Shown here piece after piece: positions 24,617 through 32,564 of a DNA stretch of 64,000 nucleotides (position 1 is its first letter; each line of letters starts with the position of its first letter). Source of the stretch: an uncultured Prevotellaceae bacterium (GTDB taxonomy: Bacteria > Bacteroidota > Bacteroidia > Bacteroidales > Bacteroidaceae); NCBI GenBank assembly GCA_900316505.1, contig ONDH01000007.1, positions 1 through 64,000 on the forward strand. Direction: 5' to 3'. The notes below the pieces were generated by a model, which was given only the letters and a program-made list of their open reading frames with translations, ran no database searches and was not told where the DNA came from. The translations under genes were made by a program, and so were the position numbers.

Positions 24617-25122
24617 AAGTGAAAAGTGAAAAGTGAAAAGTGAAAAATCTAAGTTACCCAAGAACTCGGACGTTCACAGTTCTTTCCACTTGTTATCTAT
24701 TTTATTACAATACTTTGATTTTTCTGTGATGTTTTAATGGAAGCAATAAGCATCGCAATGATTTCATCCAAATCTGTTGACATGCTTTCATGCTGTAAAG
24801 GAGTAATGCATTGTCCCTCCTTGAGCACGTTTAACCATCTGCGTGTTTCGCTTGCTTCTTTCAAGGCAATATGGAGTTTCGTGATAAAGTCTGCTGGACT
24901 TTGAGCAAATTGTGATTCGCCTATATTAGCGGAAATCGAAGTGCCAGACCTTAAAATCTGATTATACACTGAAGCTAAGTGTTTATTTCCCTTTTCATGC
25001 AAATGCTGAACCATCTTGACGACTCTGCCTGCAAAAGCTTCACTCTTAACAGACAGTGGCGATTGAGAGCCTTCATACATATTGCTTCAGTAACTTAGAT
25101 TTTTCACTCTTCACTTTTCACT
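24617..25122. repeat. GTGAAAA-word inverted repeat enclosing a gene
   Basis: The left arm (24617-24657) has GTGAAAA heptamers followed by ATCTAAGTTAC. The right arm (25090-25122) has GTAACTTAGAT followed by TTTTCACTCTTCACTTTTCAC. They are about 30 nt of near-perfect complement, separated by about 430 bp that hold the four-helix-bundle gene. The empty counterparts are at 23314-23421 and 30156-30254. Confidence 0.88.
24697..25080 (-). CDS. Four-helix-bundle protein (23S rRNA intervening-sequence protein family)
   Basis: This small helical protein of 127 residues belongs to the S23/IVS family. That family is known from ORFs inside 23S rRNA intervening sequences and shares its fold with the Avd proteins of diversity-generating retroelements. 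The diagnostic region is LRSGTSISANIGES (about 44-57), then FITKLHIALKEASETRRWL. It lies between pta and ackA, inside an inverted repeat of GTGAAAA words. No reverse transcriptase or variable repeat is nearby. Its molecular role is unknown; a nucleic-acid-binding role is a family-level inference. Confidence 0.85.
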   Translation of the reverse strand: MYEGSQSPLSVKSEAFAGRVVKMVQHLHEKGNKHLASVYNQILRSGTSISANIGESQFAQSPADFITKLHIALKEASETRRWLNVLKEGQCITPLQHESMSTDLDEIIAMLIASIKTSQKNQSIVIK

Positions 25123-25125
25123 CCG

Positions 25126-26136
25126 TCAGGAATGGGTGTCCATTGCTTGGCAAGCCGTAATAGCCACCATCTTGTAAATGTCATCTACTGAACAGCCACG
25201 GCTGAGGTCGTTGACGGGGCGTGCGATACCTTGAAGGATAGGACCGATGGCATCAGCATTGCCGAGGCGCTGTACAAGTTTATAAGCGATGTTGCCCACT
25301 TCGAGGCAGGGAGCCACAAGCACATTAGCCTTGCCAGCGATGTCGCTTCCGGGCGCTTTCTTCTGACCTACTGAAGGTACGAGTGCTGCATCTGCCTGCA
25401 ATTCACCGTCAATCTTGAGGTTCGCGTCAAGTTCCTTGGCAAGACGGGTGGCTTCCACCACCTTGTCCACCACTTCATGCTTGGCACTGCCTTTCGTGGA
25501 GAATGACAGCATTGCCACACGTGGGTCTGCAAAACCAGCCACACTCTTGGCCGTTTGAGCCGTGCAGACAGCAATCTGAGCTAACTGAGCAGCATCAGGC
25601 ATTGGTGTCACAGCCACATCGCCCATCACGAGCACACCCTCCTCGCCATACTGCGGAGTCTGAGTGATAAGCAGCATTGCGCCACTCACACAAGTGATGC
25701 CAGGAGCGCACTTGATGATCTGAAGGGCAGGACGGAGTGTGTCGCCCGTAGTTGAAAGGGCGCCCGAGATTTGTCCGTCAGCATCTCCGCTCTTGATGAT
25801 GAGGCATCCGAAGTACAATGGGTTCAGCACCAACTTGCGTGCCTCCTCGATGGTCATGCCCTTCTTCTTGCGAAGTTCAAAGAGCAGCTGTGCATACTCC
25901 TCCGTCTTCTCCGAAGTGGCAGGGTCAATGATGGTCGCCTTGTCCACATGCTTCAATCCCAACTTTTCTGCCAGAGCAAAAATCTCATTCTTGTTGCCGA
26001 TAAGGATGATATCGGCTATGTCGTCAGCAAGACACTTGTCGGCGGCAGTCAGTGTGCGCTCCTCCAAAGATTCGGGAAGCACAATGCGTTGCTTGTTCGC
26101 TTTTGCGCGTGCAACGATACTTTCAATTAAAGTCAT
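25126..26136 (-). CDS. pta: Phosphate acetyltransferase
   Basis: This enzyme interconverts acetyl-CoA and acetyl phosphate, upstream of acetate kinase. The 336-residue protein is the short form, lacking the DRTGG regulatory domain. Motifs include RIVLPESLEERTL near the start, GALSTTGDTLRPALQIIK (about 123), SFSTKGSAKHEVVDKV, DGELQADAALVP and NVLVAPCLEVGN near the C-terminus. The promoter at 26164-26194 is canonical. The stop codon is 4 bp from the right arm of the GTGAAAA palindrome. Confidence 0.96.
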   Translation of the reverse strand: MTLIESIVARAKANKQRIVLPESLEERTLTAADKCLADDIADIILIGNKNEIFALAEKLGLKHVDKATIIDPATSEKTEEYAQLLFELRKKKGMTIEEARKLVLNPLYFGCLIIKSGDADGQISGALSTTGDTLRPALQIIKCAPGITCVSGAMLLITQTPQYGEEGVLVMGDVAVTPMPDAAQLAQIAVCTAQTAKSVAGFADPRVAMLSFSTKGSAKHEVVDKVVEATRLAKELDANLKIDGELQADAALVPSVGQKKAPGSDIAGKANVLVAPCLEVGNIAYKLVQRLGNADAIGPILQGIARPVNDLSRGCSVDDIYKMVAITACQAMDTHS

Positions 26137-26163
26137 TATGATGATTGATTATAAGTTATGGTG

Positions 26164-26194
26164 CAAAGATAGTGCAAATTGAGCGAAAATCAAA
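26164..26194 (-). promoter_or_regulatory. Full Bacteroidota promoter for pta
   Basis: The minus strand reads TTTG (26191-26194), N19, TATCTTTG (26164-26171), the consensus layout, about 28 nt before the pta ATG. Confidence 0.8.
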
Positions 26195-26347
26195 ATAAAA
26201 ACCATTTTATTTCACTTTCCCGTATGCAGCCATTCTTGGGTGATGCAAAAGTGCGAATAAGTGAGGACAACACCCCTGTGCTTTAACATAATAATTATGC
26301 ACAAACACCCACAAAGCCAGTGAGCCATGTGGGTGTGTGCGCTTTCA

Positions 26348-26416
26348 TCATCTCAAACACCTGTCTTTCGTCATCACAAATACATGTGTGAAATCATCAC
26401 TTTGATGCGTTGCCGT
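26348..26416. repeat. Tandem array D: three units of 23 bp
   Basis: Units at 26348, 26371 and 26394 start TCATCTC, TCATCAC and TCATCAC and then vary. The junction CTTTCGTCATC matches, in reverse complement, the GATGACGAAAG of array A unit 9 (3207). Upstream, 26288-26340 has a CACCCACA...TGTGGGTG hairpin and no gene. Confidence 0.75.
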
Positions 26417-26427
26417 AAAGCCCCAAA

Positions 26428-26634
26428 CACTTTAGCGTGAATACTCTTCTCACTTTAGCGTGAATACTCCTTTCACTTTAGCGTGAATACTCTTTTCACT
26501 TTAGCGTGAATACACATTTCAATTTGGCTTGATTACAACTTTCAATTTGGCTTGAATACAACTTTCGATTTGGCTTGAATACAAAATGCGATTTGGCTTG
26601 AATACAAAACTCAATTTGGCTTGAATACAAATTG
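26428..26634. repeat. Tandem array E: nine units of exactly 23 bp, in two sequence types
   Basis: Units start every 23 bp from 26428 to 26612. The first four are CACTTTAGCGTGAATAC plus 6 variable bases. The last five are CAATTTGGCTTGAATACAA or CGATTTGGCTTGAATACAA plus 4 variable bases. The switch keeps phase exactly. The array lies in the 830-bp gap between pta and the GH98 gene, which otherwise shows no gene. Confidence 0.95.
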
Positions 26635-26668
26635 GTGTCTTCAAGCCAAATGAAAAGGAGTATTCAAG
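26616..26668. repeat. Closing hairpin of array E, copy of 3808-3860
   Basis: ATTTGGCTTGAA of the last unit pairs with TTCAAGCCAAAT (12-bp stem, 14-nt loop). It continues into an inverted-orientation 23-bp unit (CAAGCCAAATGAAAAGGAG plus TATT). The same stretch occurs at 3808-3860. Confidence 0.88.
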
Positions 26669-26748
26669 GTAAATGATTTTGTGTAATCAGAACAAATGAG
26701 TTAGTGTTGCACCGCAAGGGATTGTTGCGATGTGCTTTGCTCGTAAAG

Positions 26749-26783
26749 AACCTTCGATTACTTCGTCACTTCCGAAAGTTGAG
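26749..26783. repeat. 35-bp dispersed word, copy 1
   Basis: TTCGATTACTTCGTCACTTC followed by CGAAAGTTGAGTT is nearly identical to 34811-34845. The ends (AACCTTCG, CGAAAGTT) can pair. It lies about 180 bp upstream of the GH98 gene. Confidence 0.8.
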
Positions 26784-26929
26784 TTGAAGTTGTGTTAAAG
26801 ATACACGCATACGCATTGCGCGCATACGCTCGAAAGGAATAATAATGCATGAGGAAGGTGATGACCTCAAATGTAACATTGGCAAAAAGATTGGAAACAT
26901 GATGTAAAACGAGTGTGGAGAGTTCAACG

Positions 26930-26937
26930 TAACTTTG
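26930..26937 (+). promoter_or_regulatory. -7 box for the GH98 gene
   Basis: TAACTTTG lies 28 nt before the ATG at 26966. No TTTG was found at -33. Confidence 0.5.
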
Positions 26938-26965
26938 CATACAAAAATATCAAAACCTGATTTAC

Positions 26966-29900
26966 ATGAAGAAAATATTTGCTTACGTCTTAACGACGAT
27001 GATGCTTTTGATGGCATCGGTGAACATGTCGGCACAGGAGCGCCGACCCATTGATTCGCAACATCCTTTGTGGATGATTCACATTGACGTGTGGAACAGT
27101 GCCGACCCGCAGAAAATCATTGACTTGGTTCCTGACGACATCAAGCCGTATGTATGCATGAACCTGTCGCTGTCGTGTCAGTTTGACAAGGGCACAGAGA
27201 TGTACCGCATGCCACGTAATGCTGTCCGCACCTACAAGTCATGGGCTACTGTATGTCAAGCCAACGGCATGTGGTTCAGCTGCCAGCCAGCATCTGGAGG
27301 TCATACTCACATCCAGGATACTGACCTTGACACTTTCGAGTATTTCTTCAAGACCTTCCCTAACTTCCTTGGCTGGAACTATGCTGAGCAGTTCTGGGGC
27401 TTTGGCGAGGCAGGCGACAAGAGTTCCATGACGGAGTCGAGCCGATGGGCTTTGTTTGCAAAACTGGTGGAGATGTCGCACAAGTATGGTGGTTTCCTTA
27501 CGGTCAGCTGGTGTGGTGGTGTTTACCATTTCAACACCGACCCTCTTGCCGAACTGAAGTTGAACAAGGACTTTATGGCTGCCTGCAAAAAGTATCCTGA
27601 AGCCATCCTCTTCCTCTACAAATATACTCACGGCAGCAGTTTCCTCAACAACGAGAGTGTATGCTGGGGACCGTTCATCTCAGGTCTGACCAAGAACTAT
27701 GGTGTGCGTTACGACAACTGCGGATGGAACGATATGACATCCAAACTCATTGGCGAAGGTAAGTGTAAGTACCCTGGTGCAGCAGGCATTGGCACAGTGA
27801 TGGAGCAGACCTGTGTGAATGGCGGAGCCGTGTGGGATGGTCCTGAACTTATTTGGGATGGAGCATGTTTCAGGAATGAATGGGATGCCACTGTGGATGG
27901 CTATTCATGCCGCAGATGGTCACAGTTTGACGATTTCAAGGGCATCTGGCTGGACATGTGGCGCAAGGTCATTGATGGCACCATGTACATCCCCACCCGT
28001 GAGGAAGTGCTGGCAAAGACCAAGGCTGTCATTGTGCACGACACGAATGATGACTTTAAGGTGCCGGACAATCTCTTCAACGGGCTTTATCTGCAAACCG
28101 ACCCTGCCAACCAGAAGAAGGAAGGTGCATGGGCTTATGGACAATTTCAGAATAACCTCTGCTACTTCAAGAAGACAGGACGCTACGGTGCCATTCCTAT
28201 GGTTCCAGGACTCTACGATGATGCCGCCAAAGCCATTCAGGTTCAGGTGAAGAAGACTGCTTACAACTCTCGTTGGGGTAACGAAACCAACAAGGTGAAG
28301 GAGTTCAACAATCTCTATCCCGAGGTGTCGAAGGGCGACCTCTATGTGAACCGCTACAAGAACCAGCTCGTCACCTACACACCTTACACCTACTTGAACA
28401 AGAAGAAGGGCGCACGTGCTGAACTTCCTTTACAGTACAACACCTGCGATTCGCTCAAACTCAACTACTACCGCCTCTCCAGCGGTGTCGTTCGTGAGTA
28501 TGCTGACCATATCGACTTCTATCTGAACAACTACCGCAACGACACCACCACTGTGCGTGCCGACACACTCATTGTCACAGGCGTGACAAACGTGCCTTCC
28601 TACACATTGAAAAAGCACAGCACAGGTGCCAATGGACAGTCAGCCTCCGCTGCTGCCAGTTATGATGCAGACAAAAAGACTTACACCGTCATTGTCCGTC
28701 ATCTTGGTGCCGCAGATGTCACTATCAATTGTACTGGCGAACAAGATCGCTCAGGTGCTGATGAAGGTCTGCCATCCGCAGCTCTTCCTAAGCCCAAGCA
28801 GCCAGAACCTTACCATGGTCCCATCATCATCGAAGCTGAGAATATGGACACCAAGAGTGCTGACCGCAAACTGACCAACTCGGGTTGGTGGGCACAGCAC
28901 ACCAAGAACTTTGCGGGCATGGGATATGTGGAGATGAAGGCAAACTCGGGCAGTGCTTTGCGTCATCAGCAGAAAATGGCTGAAGGAGGTAAGTATAATG
29001 TCCGTATCCGCTATGCCAACAGCAGCAAGGCTGGTAACGTGAGAGTGAGTGTCAACGGAGTAGGCCAAAACGCTGCTATTCAGAAGACAGGCGCGAGCGA
29101 TTGGCTGGAAACTGTCGTTTCTGTTACCATGAAGGCAGGCAGCAACACACTCATCATCACAAATCCAAGCGCCATCAGCATGTATATCGACCAAGTGACT
29201 TACGAACCAGAAGGCACACCTGCCGAGAAGTTCGATGTGAACATCCTCGATGCTGATTTCGGAGAAGTGACAGCTGATGTGGACGCTGCTGCAGCAGGTC
29301 AAGAGGTGACTCTCTCCATCAATCCTGAAGAAGGCTATGCCATCAAGGCTCTGAAGGTCACCAACTCTGTTTTCTTCACACAAGGACTGACCATCCCTGT
29401 TAAGGAAGGTGCCAAAGAGGTAACCTTCGCCATGGCAGATGAAAACATGACCATCCAGCCCATTTTCACCGACACACAGGCTATCTACAACCTCGACTTC
29501 ACGAATGTGGCAGCTGGAGAATTCCCCGTAGGTTGGCGCACCACAGATGGTTCCAGCGTGCGTAACTATCCAACGTCAAACGGCTCAGGCCCTCGCACCT
29601 TCACGGGTTTGACCGGCTATCAGGGAAAGACGCTCTATTGGCGTACAACCAGTGCAGAATATGGTCGTCTGAGCAATTACAAGTTGTCGCTTGAACCTGG
29701 CACCTACCAACTCATCTATGCGATGGCAGCATGGAAGGGTACACCTACTTATCAGGCCAAGATTCTCAACAGCAGTGGCACCACCGTAAAGGCTTCGACC
29801 ACACAGACGGCAAAGCCCAATGTCAATGGAAACTCTGCAGGTGACATCACTTCTGCCACACGTAATACGCTGGAATTCGAAGTTAAGACCAAAGGCAATT

Positions 29901-30136
29901 ATATTATCCAGTTTGCCGAAATTGGCAGTGGTATGCAAGAATTCATGTTGGCTGAATGCCGAGTGAGAAAACTGCACGACACCACCGACATCATGGCCAT
30001 AGAAGCCAAAGATGGCGAAGCATCTGAATCTGTTGAAATCTACAACACCGCAGGTGTACGCATACCAGCATTGCAACCCGGTGTGAACATCATCAGAACT
30101 GCTGACGGCAAGACACGAAAAGTATTTGTGAAGTAG
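26966..30136 (+). CDS. Secreted GH98-family glycoside hydrolase with carbohydrate-binding modules
   Basis: The 1056-residue protein begins with a signal peptide (residues 1-23, ending NMSAQ). The catalytic part (about 25-600) matches GH98: HPLWMIHIDVWNSADPQKI, IKPYVCMNLSLSC, CQPASGG, FPNFLGWNYAEQFWGFGEA (about residue 130-148). A CBM6/35-like sandwich follows (IIIEAENMDTKSADRK, GYVEMKANSG, near 625-755), then two further beta domains. The C-terminal tail is IYNTAGVRIPALQPGVNII and resembles Bacteroidota type IX sorting or surface tails. GH98 enzymes are endo-acting (blood-group endo-beta-galactosidases, some xylanases). The substrate here is undetermined. Confidence 0.85.
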   Translation: MKKIFAYVLTTMMLLMASVNMSAQERRPIDSQHPLWMIHIDVWNSADPQKIIDLVPDDIKPYVCMNLSLSCQFDKGTEMYRMPRNAVRTYKSWATVCQANGMWFSCQPASGGHTHIQDTDLDTFEYFFKTFPNFLGWNYAEQFWGFGEAGDKSSMTESSRWALFAKLVEMSHKYGGFLTVSWCGGVYHFNTDPLAELKLNKDFMAACKKYPEAILFLYKYTHGSSFLNNESVCWGPFISGLTKNYGVRYDNCGWNDMTSKLIGEGKCKYPGAAGIGTVMEQTCVNGGAVWDGPELIWDGACFRNEWDATVDGYSCRRWSQFDDFKGIWLDMWRKVIDGTMYIPTREEVLAKTKAVIVHDTNDDFKVPDNLFNGLYLQTDPANQKKEGAWAYGQFQNNLCYFKKTGRYGAIPMVPGLYDDAAKAIQVQVKKTAYNSRWGNETNKVKEFNNLYPEVSKGDLYVNRYKNQLVTYTPYTYLNKKKGARAELPLQYNTCDSLKLNYYRLSSGVVREYADHIDFYLNNYRNDTTTVRADTLIVTGVTNVPSYTLKKHSTGANGQSASAAASYDADKKTYTVIVRHLGAADVTINCTGEQDRSGADEGLPSAALPKPKQPEPYHGPIIIEAENMDTKSADRKLTNSGWWAQHTKNFAGMGYVEMKANSGSALRHQQKMAEGGKYNVRIRYANSSKAGNVRVSVNGVGQNAAIQKTGASDWLETVVSVTMKAGSNTLIITNPSAISMYIDQVTYEPEGTPAEKFDVNILDADFGEVTADVDAAAAGQEVTLSINPEEGYAIKALKVTNSVFFTQGLTIPVKEGAKEVTFAMADENMTIQPIFTDTQAIYNLDFTNVAAGEFPVGWRTTDGSSVRNYPTSNGSGPRTFTGLTGYQGKTLYWRTTSAEYGRLSNYKLSLEPGTYQLIYAMAAWKGTPTYQAKILNSSGTTVKASTTQTAKPNVNGNSAGDITSATRNTLEFEVKTKGNYIIQFAEIGSGMQEFMLAECRVRKLHDTTDIMAIEAKDGEASESVEIYNTAGVRIPALQPGVNIIRTADGKTRKVFVK

Positions 30137-30137
30137 G

Positions 30138-30254
30138 TTTTGGCTCGGTGAGCCAAAAGTGAAAAACGGAAAGTGAAAAATCTAAGTTACCTGCCATGCG
30201 GGGTGTCAAACCCCTTTTGGAAAAAGTAACTTGGATTTTTCACTTTTCACTCTT
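30138..30254. terminator. Tandem hairpins between convergent genes, including an empty GTGAAAA palindrome
   Basis: Directly after the GH98 stop, TTTTGGCTC-GGT-GAGCCAAAA forms a perfect 9-bp hairpin (30138-30158). The GTGAAAA palindrome follows, with left arm 30156-30190 (ending ATCTAAGTTAC) and right arm 30226-30254 (GTAACTTGGATTTTTCACTT). Its centre, GGGGTGTCAAACCCC, is a small hairpin. The unit lies between the GH98 gene and a convergent gene, so it probably terminates both. Confidence 0.75.
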
Positions 30255-30259
30255 TAGCT

Positions 30260-31636
30260 TTATTTCAGAAAGTTAAACGCTCCCATTTGGTCAAGGAATA
30301 CAAGACCTATTGCTATAGGTGTGATATAGCGCAAGGAGAAGATGAGCATTTTGAAGTAAGGAGTCTTCAAGTCGCCTCCATTGCTGATTTCATCGCGATA
30401 AAGCTTGCGGTCAAGCACCCATCCGGCAAAGATGCTTATGAGCATGCCGCCTATTGGCAGAAGGAAACGACCAGACAAATCGTCGAACATCTCGAAGATG
30501 TTGCGGTCAAACAAGGTCGCATGGCTCAGAGGTCCGAATGAGAGAGAACACAGGGTACCCAACACAAGAATGGTGGAGGTGACCAATGTGGCTCCCTTTT
30601 TGCGTGACATGTTGAATTCCTCAGTCACGTATGCTGTTGCTACCTCATGCAGGGAAATGGCACTTGTCAATGCTGCCACGAAAAGGAGGAAATAAAACGC
30701 TGTGGAGAAGATGACTGCTAAGATGCTTCCATCGCCCAATGCTTGTTGGAATACGTTTGGCAAAGAGACAAACGTAAGACCTGCACCTACACCCACATCA
30801 TTAGGATCCATGCCAATATTGAAGACGGAGGGGAAAATGATGAAACCTGCCATGATGGCTATGAGTGTGTCAATCATCGACACGTTGACAGCTGACTTTG
30901 CCAATGGGGTCTTTTTGTCGAAATAACTGGCATAGGTACACAGGCAACCCATTGCCAAACTGAGCGAATAGAATGCTTGTCCCATTGCTTCCAACACAGT
31001 AGTGCTGTCCACCTTGCTCCAATCGGGTTTGAGCAGGAACTCCAAGCCTTTAGAGGCGCCAGGGAGGGAAATGGAACACACCGCCAGGAAGAGGGTGATG
31101 ATGAAGAGGGTGGGCATCATCAACTTGGCTGACTTCTCAATACCAGATTGCACACCCCTCGTGATGACAAAATGAATGACACCAATGAAGAGGAAGAGCC
31201 ATAAGGTGGGAATCCAAGGATTGGAAACGAAATCGCCAAAGATGTTCTCGTATTGCTTGGCTGGCACTTCATTAAATGCGTTGGTGACGGAGAGGTAGGT
31301 GTAATGCAATGTCCATGCCCCTACCACTACATAATAGCAGAGAATGAACCAACCGGTGAAGACACCCAAACGTCCCACCCATTTCCAGATGGAACCATTT
31401 GACACAATTCGGAATGCTCCTGCCGTGTTGGCATGGGTGTAACGCCCAATCAGGAACTCGCTGGTCATGATTGGCAAGCCAAATACGATGATACAACACA
31501 CATAGATAATGATGAATGCCGCACCACCATTCTGTCCTGTCTCAATGGGGAAACGCCATATATTGCCTAAACCTACAGCAGAACCTGCTGCTGCAAGGAT
31601 GGCTCCTAATTTTGAACCGAAGTTTTCTCTGCCCAT
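30260..31636 (-). CDS. Sodium-dependent neurotransmitter-symporter-family (NSS/SNF) transporter
   Basis: This is an inner-membrane Na+-coupled transporter, probably for an amino acid. The 458 residues form about 11-12 helices. The unwound first helix has the family signature LAAAGSAVGLGNIWRFP (near 14-30), followed by GGAAFIIIYV and PIMTSEFLIGRY. FYSLSLAMGCLCTYASY corresponds to the helix-6 substrate region. The last gene of the prfB-CYTH-VanZ-NSS run, its start overlaps the VanZ gene by 31 bp. The substrate cannot be read from sequence. Confidence 0.92.
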   Translation of the reverse strand: MGRENFGSKLGAILAAAGSAVGLGNIWRFPIETGQNGGAAFIIIYVCCIIVFGLPIMTSEFLIGRYTHANTAGAFRIVSNGSIWKWVGRLGVFTGWFILCYYVVVGAWTLHYTYLSVTNAFNEVPAKQYENIFGDFVSNPWIPTLWLFLFIGVIHFVITRGVQSGIEKSAKLMMPTLFIITLFLAVCSISLPGASKGLEFLLKPDWSKVDSTTVLEAMGQAFYSLSLAMGCLCTYASYFDKKTPLAKSAVNVSMIDTLIAIMAGFIIFPSVFNIGMDPNDVGVGAGLTFVSLPNVFQQALGDGSILAVIFSTAFYFLLFVAALTSAISLHEVATAYVTEEFNMSRKKGATLVTSTILVLGTLCSLSFGPLSHATLFDRNIFEMFDDLSGRFLLPIGGMLISIFAGWVLDRKLYRDEISNGGDLKTPYFKMLIFSLRYITPIAIGLVFLDQMGAFNFLK

Positions 31637-31998
31637 AATTTATTAACAAATAAAGTCAAACCGACACCTATCGCTGCACCAATGGCATCTGCTTCGAAAT
31701 CAATTAAATCGCCTGAACGGCATGTGGTCAAGTATGCCTGCACCAATTCCATCAATCCCCCCAATAATGTGGCATACAAAAACATGAACAGAAAATGCTT
31801 TCCTTTGGCTTTTTTTTCGCTCCTCACCACATGGTCAAACCACATCGCTAACACCAATCCCATATACATCACCATGTGTACCCACTTGTCAATCAGGGGC
31901 ACATCGCTCATCGGTGCATCCTCTGGAATGGGTAGGGTGCTCAACACGATGATGCTCAATGTGACAAGCACAGTCACTATGTATTGTTTCAGCTTCAT
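31606..31998 (-). CDS. VanZ-like membrane protein
   Basis: The 130-residue protein has four membrane helices. It has the VanZ-family pattern STLPIPEDAPMSDVPLIDKW followed by VHMVMYMGLVLAM. A second half reads GGLMELVQAYLTTCRSGDLIDFEADAIGAAIG (shown in the frame at about 78-110), with the conserved Glu, R-x-x-D and Asp. Relatives confer low-level teicoplanin resistance or have unknown envelope roles. It overlaps the NSS gene by 31 bp and follows CYTH by 28 bp. Confidence 0.85.
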   Translation of the reverse strand: MKLKQYIVTVLVTLSIIVLSTLPIPEDAPMSDVPLIDKWVHMVMYMGLVLAMWFDHVVRSEKKAKGKHFLFMFLYATLLGGLMELVQAYLTTCRSGDLIDFEADAIGAAIGVGLTLFVNKLWAEKTSVQN

Positions 31999-32026
31999 TG
32001 ACGCGTTTCTTTGTATTTACACAATG

Positions 32027-32524
32027 TCACTTCTCATACTCCACTTCGTCCTTCCACAACTTGTAAGGACGACGAAGCATATATTTGTTGTAATAATGGT
32101 AGTTTCCCGTCACTTCCTTCCCTAAGAAGTCAAGCTTTTCATACGGTTCATCTTCACTTGCCAACTCTATCTCTGCCAGTACCAAACCCTCATTGTCGCC
32201 AAAGAACTCATCCACCTCAATCGTATGTTTGCCGCTCTTCACCAGATACCTGTCTTTGTTCACCCTTCCTGGCATACACAACTCCATCATCTCACGGGCA
32301 TCCTCCATCGGTATCTCACGCTCAAATTCATACCTCCCGAACCCTCCTTCTTTCGGAGCACCCTTGATGGTCAAATAACCCTTGTTGTCACGAATGCGTA
32401 TCCGCACCGTCCTTCCTGGTTCTGTGGCAAAATACCCTTGCTCAATATGTGTCTTACTGAAAGCCAAAGATTTGTAAGAATCATCCTTGACCAAAAACTT
32501 CCTTTCAATCTCCTGCATGTTCAA
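32027..32524 (-). CDS. CYTH-domain protein (triphosphate tunnel family)
   Basis: The 165-residue protein starts MNMQEIERKFLVKD, containing the ExExK signature of CYTH domains. RTVRIRIRDNKGYLTIKG, EFEREIP, KHTIEVDEFFGD and LAEIELASEDE follow; these strands and charges line the metal-triphosphate tunnel. Family members are inorganic triphosphatases or related phosphohydrolases. The exact substrate is unknown. It lies 40 bp after prfB and before VanZ. Confidence 0.9.
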   Translation of the reverse strand: MNMQEIERKFLVKDDSYKSLAFSKTHIEQGYFATEPGRTVRIRIRDNKGYLTIKGAPKEGGFGRYEFEREIPMEDAREMMELCMPGRVNKDRYLVKSGKHTIEVDEFFGDNEGLVLAEIELASEDEPYEKLDFLGKEVTGNYHYYNKYMLRRPYKLWKDEVEYEK

Positions 32525-32564
32525 ACTATTTCCTTCAGTAACTATTACTTTTAGTTTTTAGTTT

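Noticed and set aside
24697..25080. Avd gene of a diversity-generating retroelement
   Set aside because: The fold is shared, but there is no reverse transcriptase, template repeat or variable repeat in the window.
26348..26634. CRISPR array
   Set aside because: Units are 23 bp with no separate spacers of constant size, and no cas genes are near. The variable part is only 4-12 bp.
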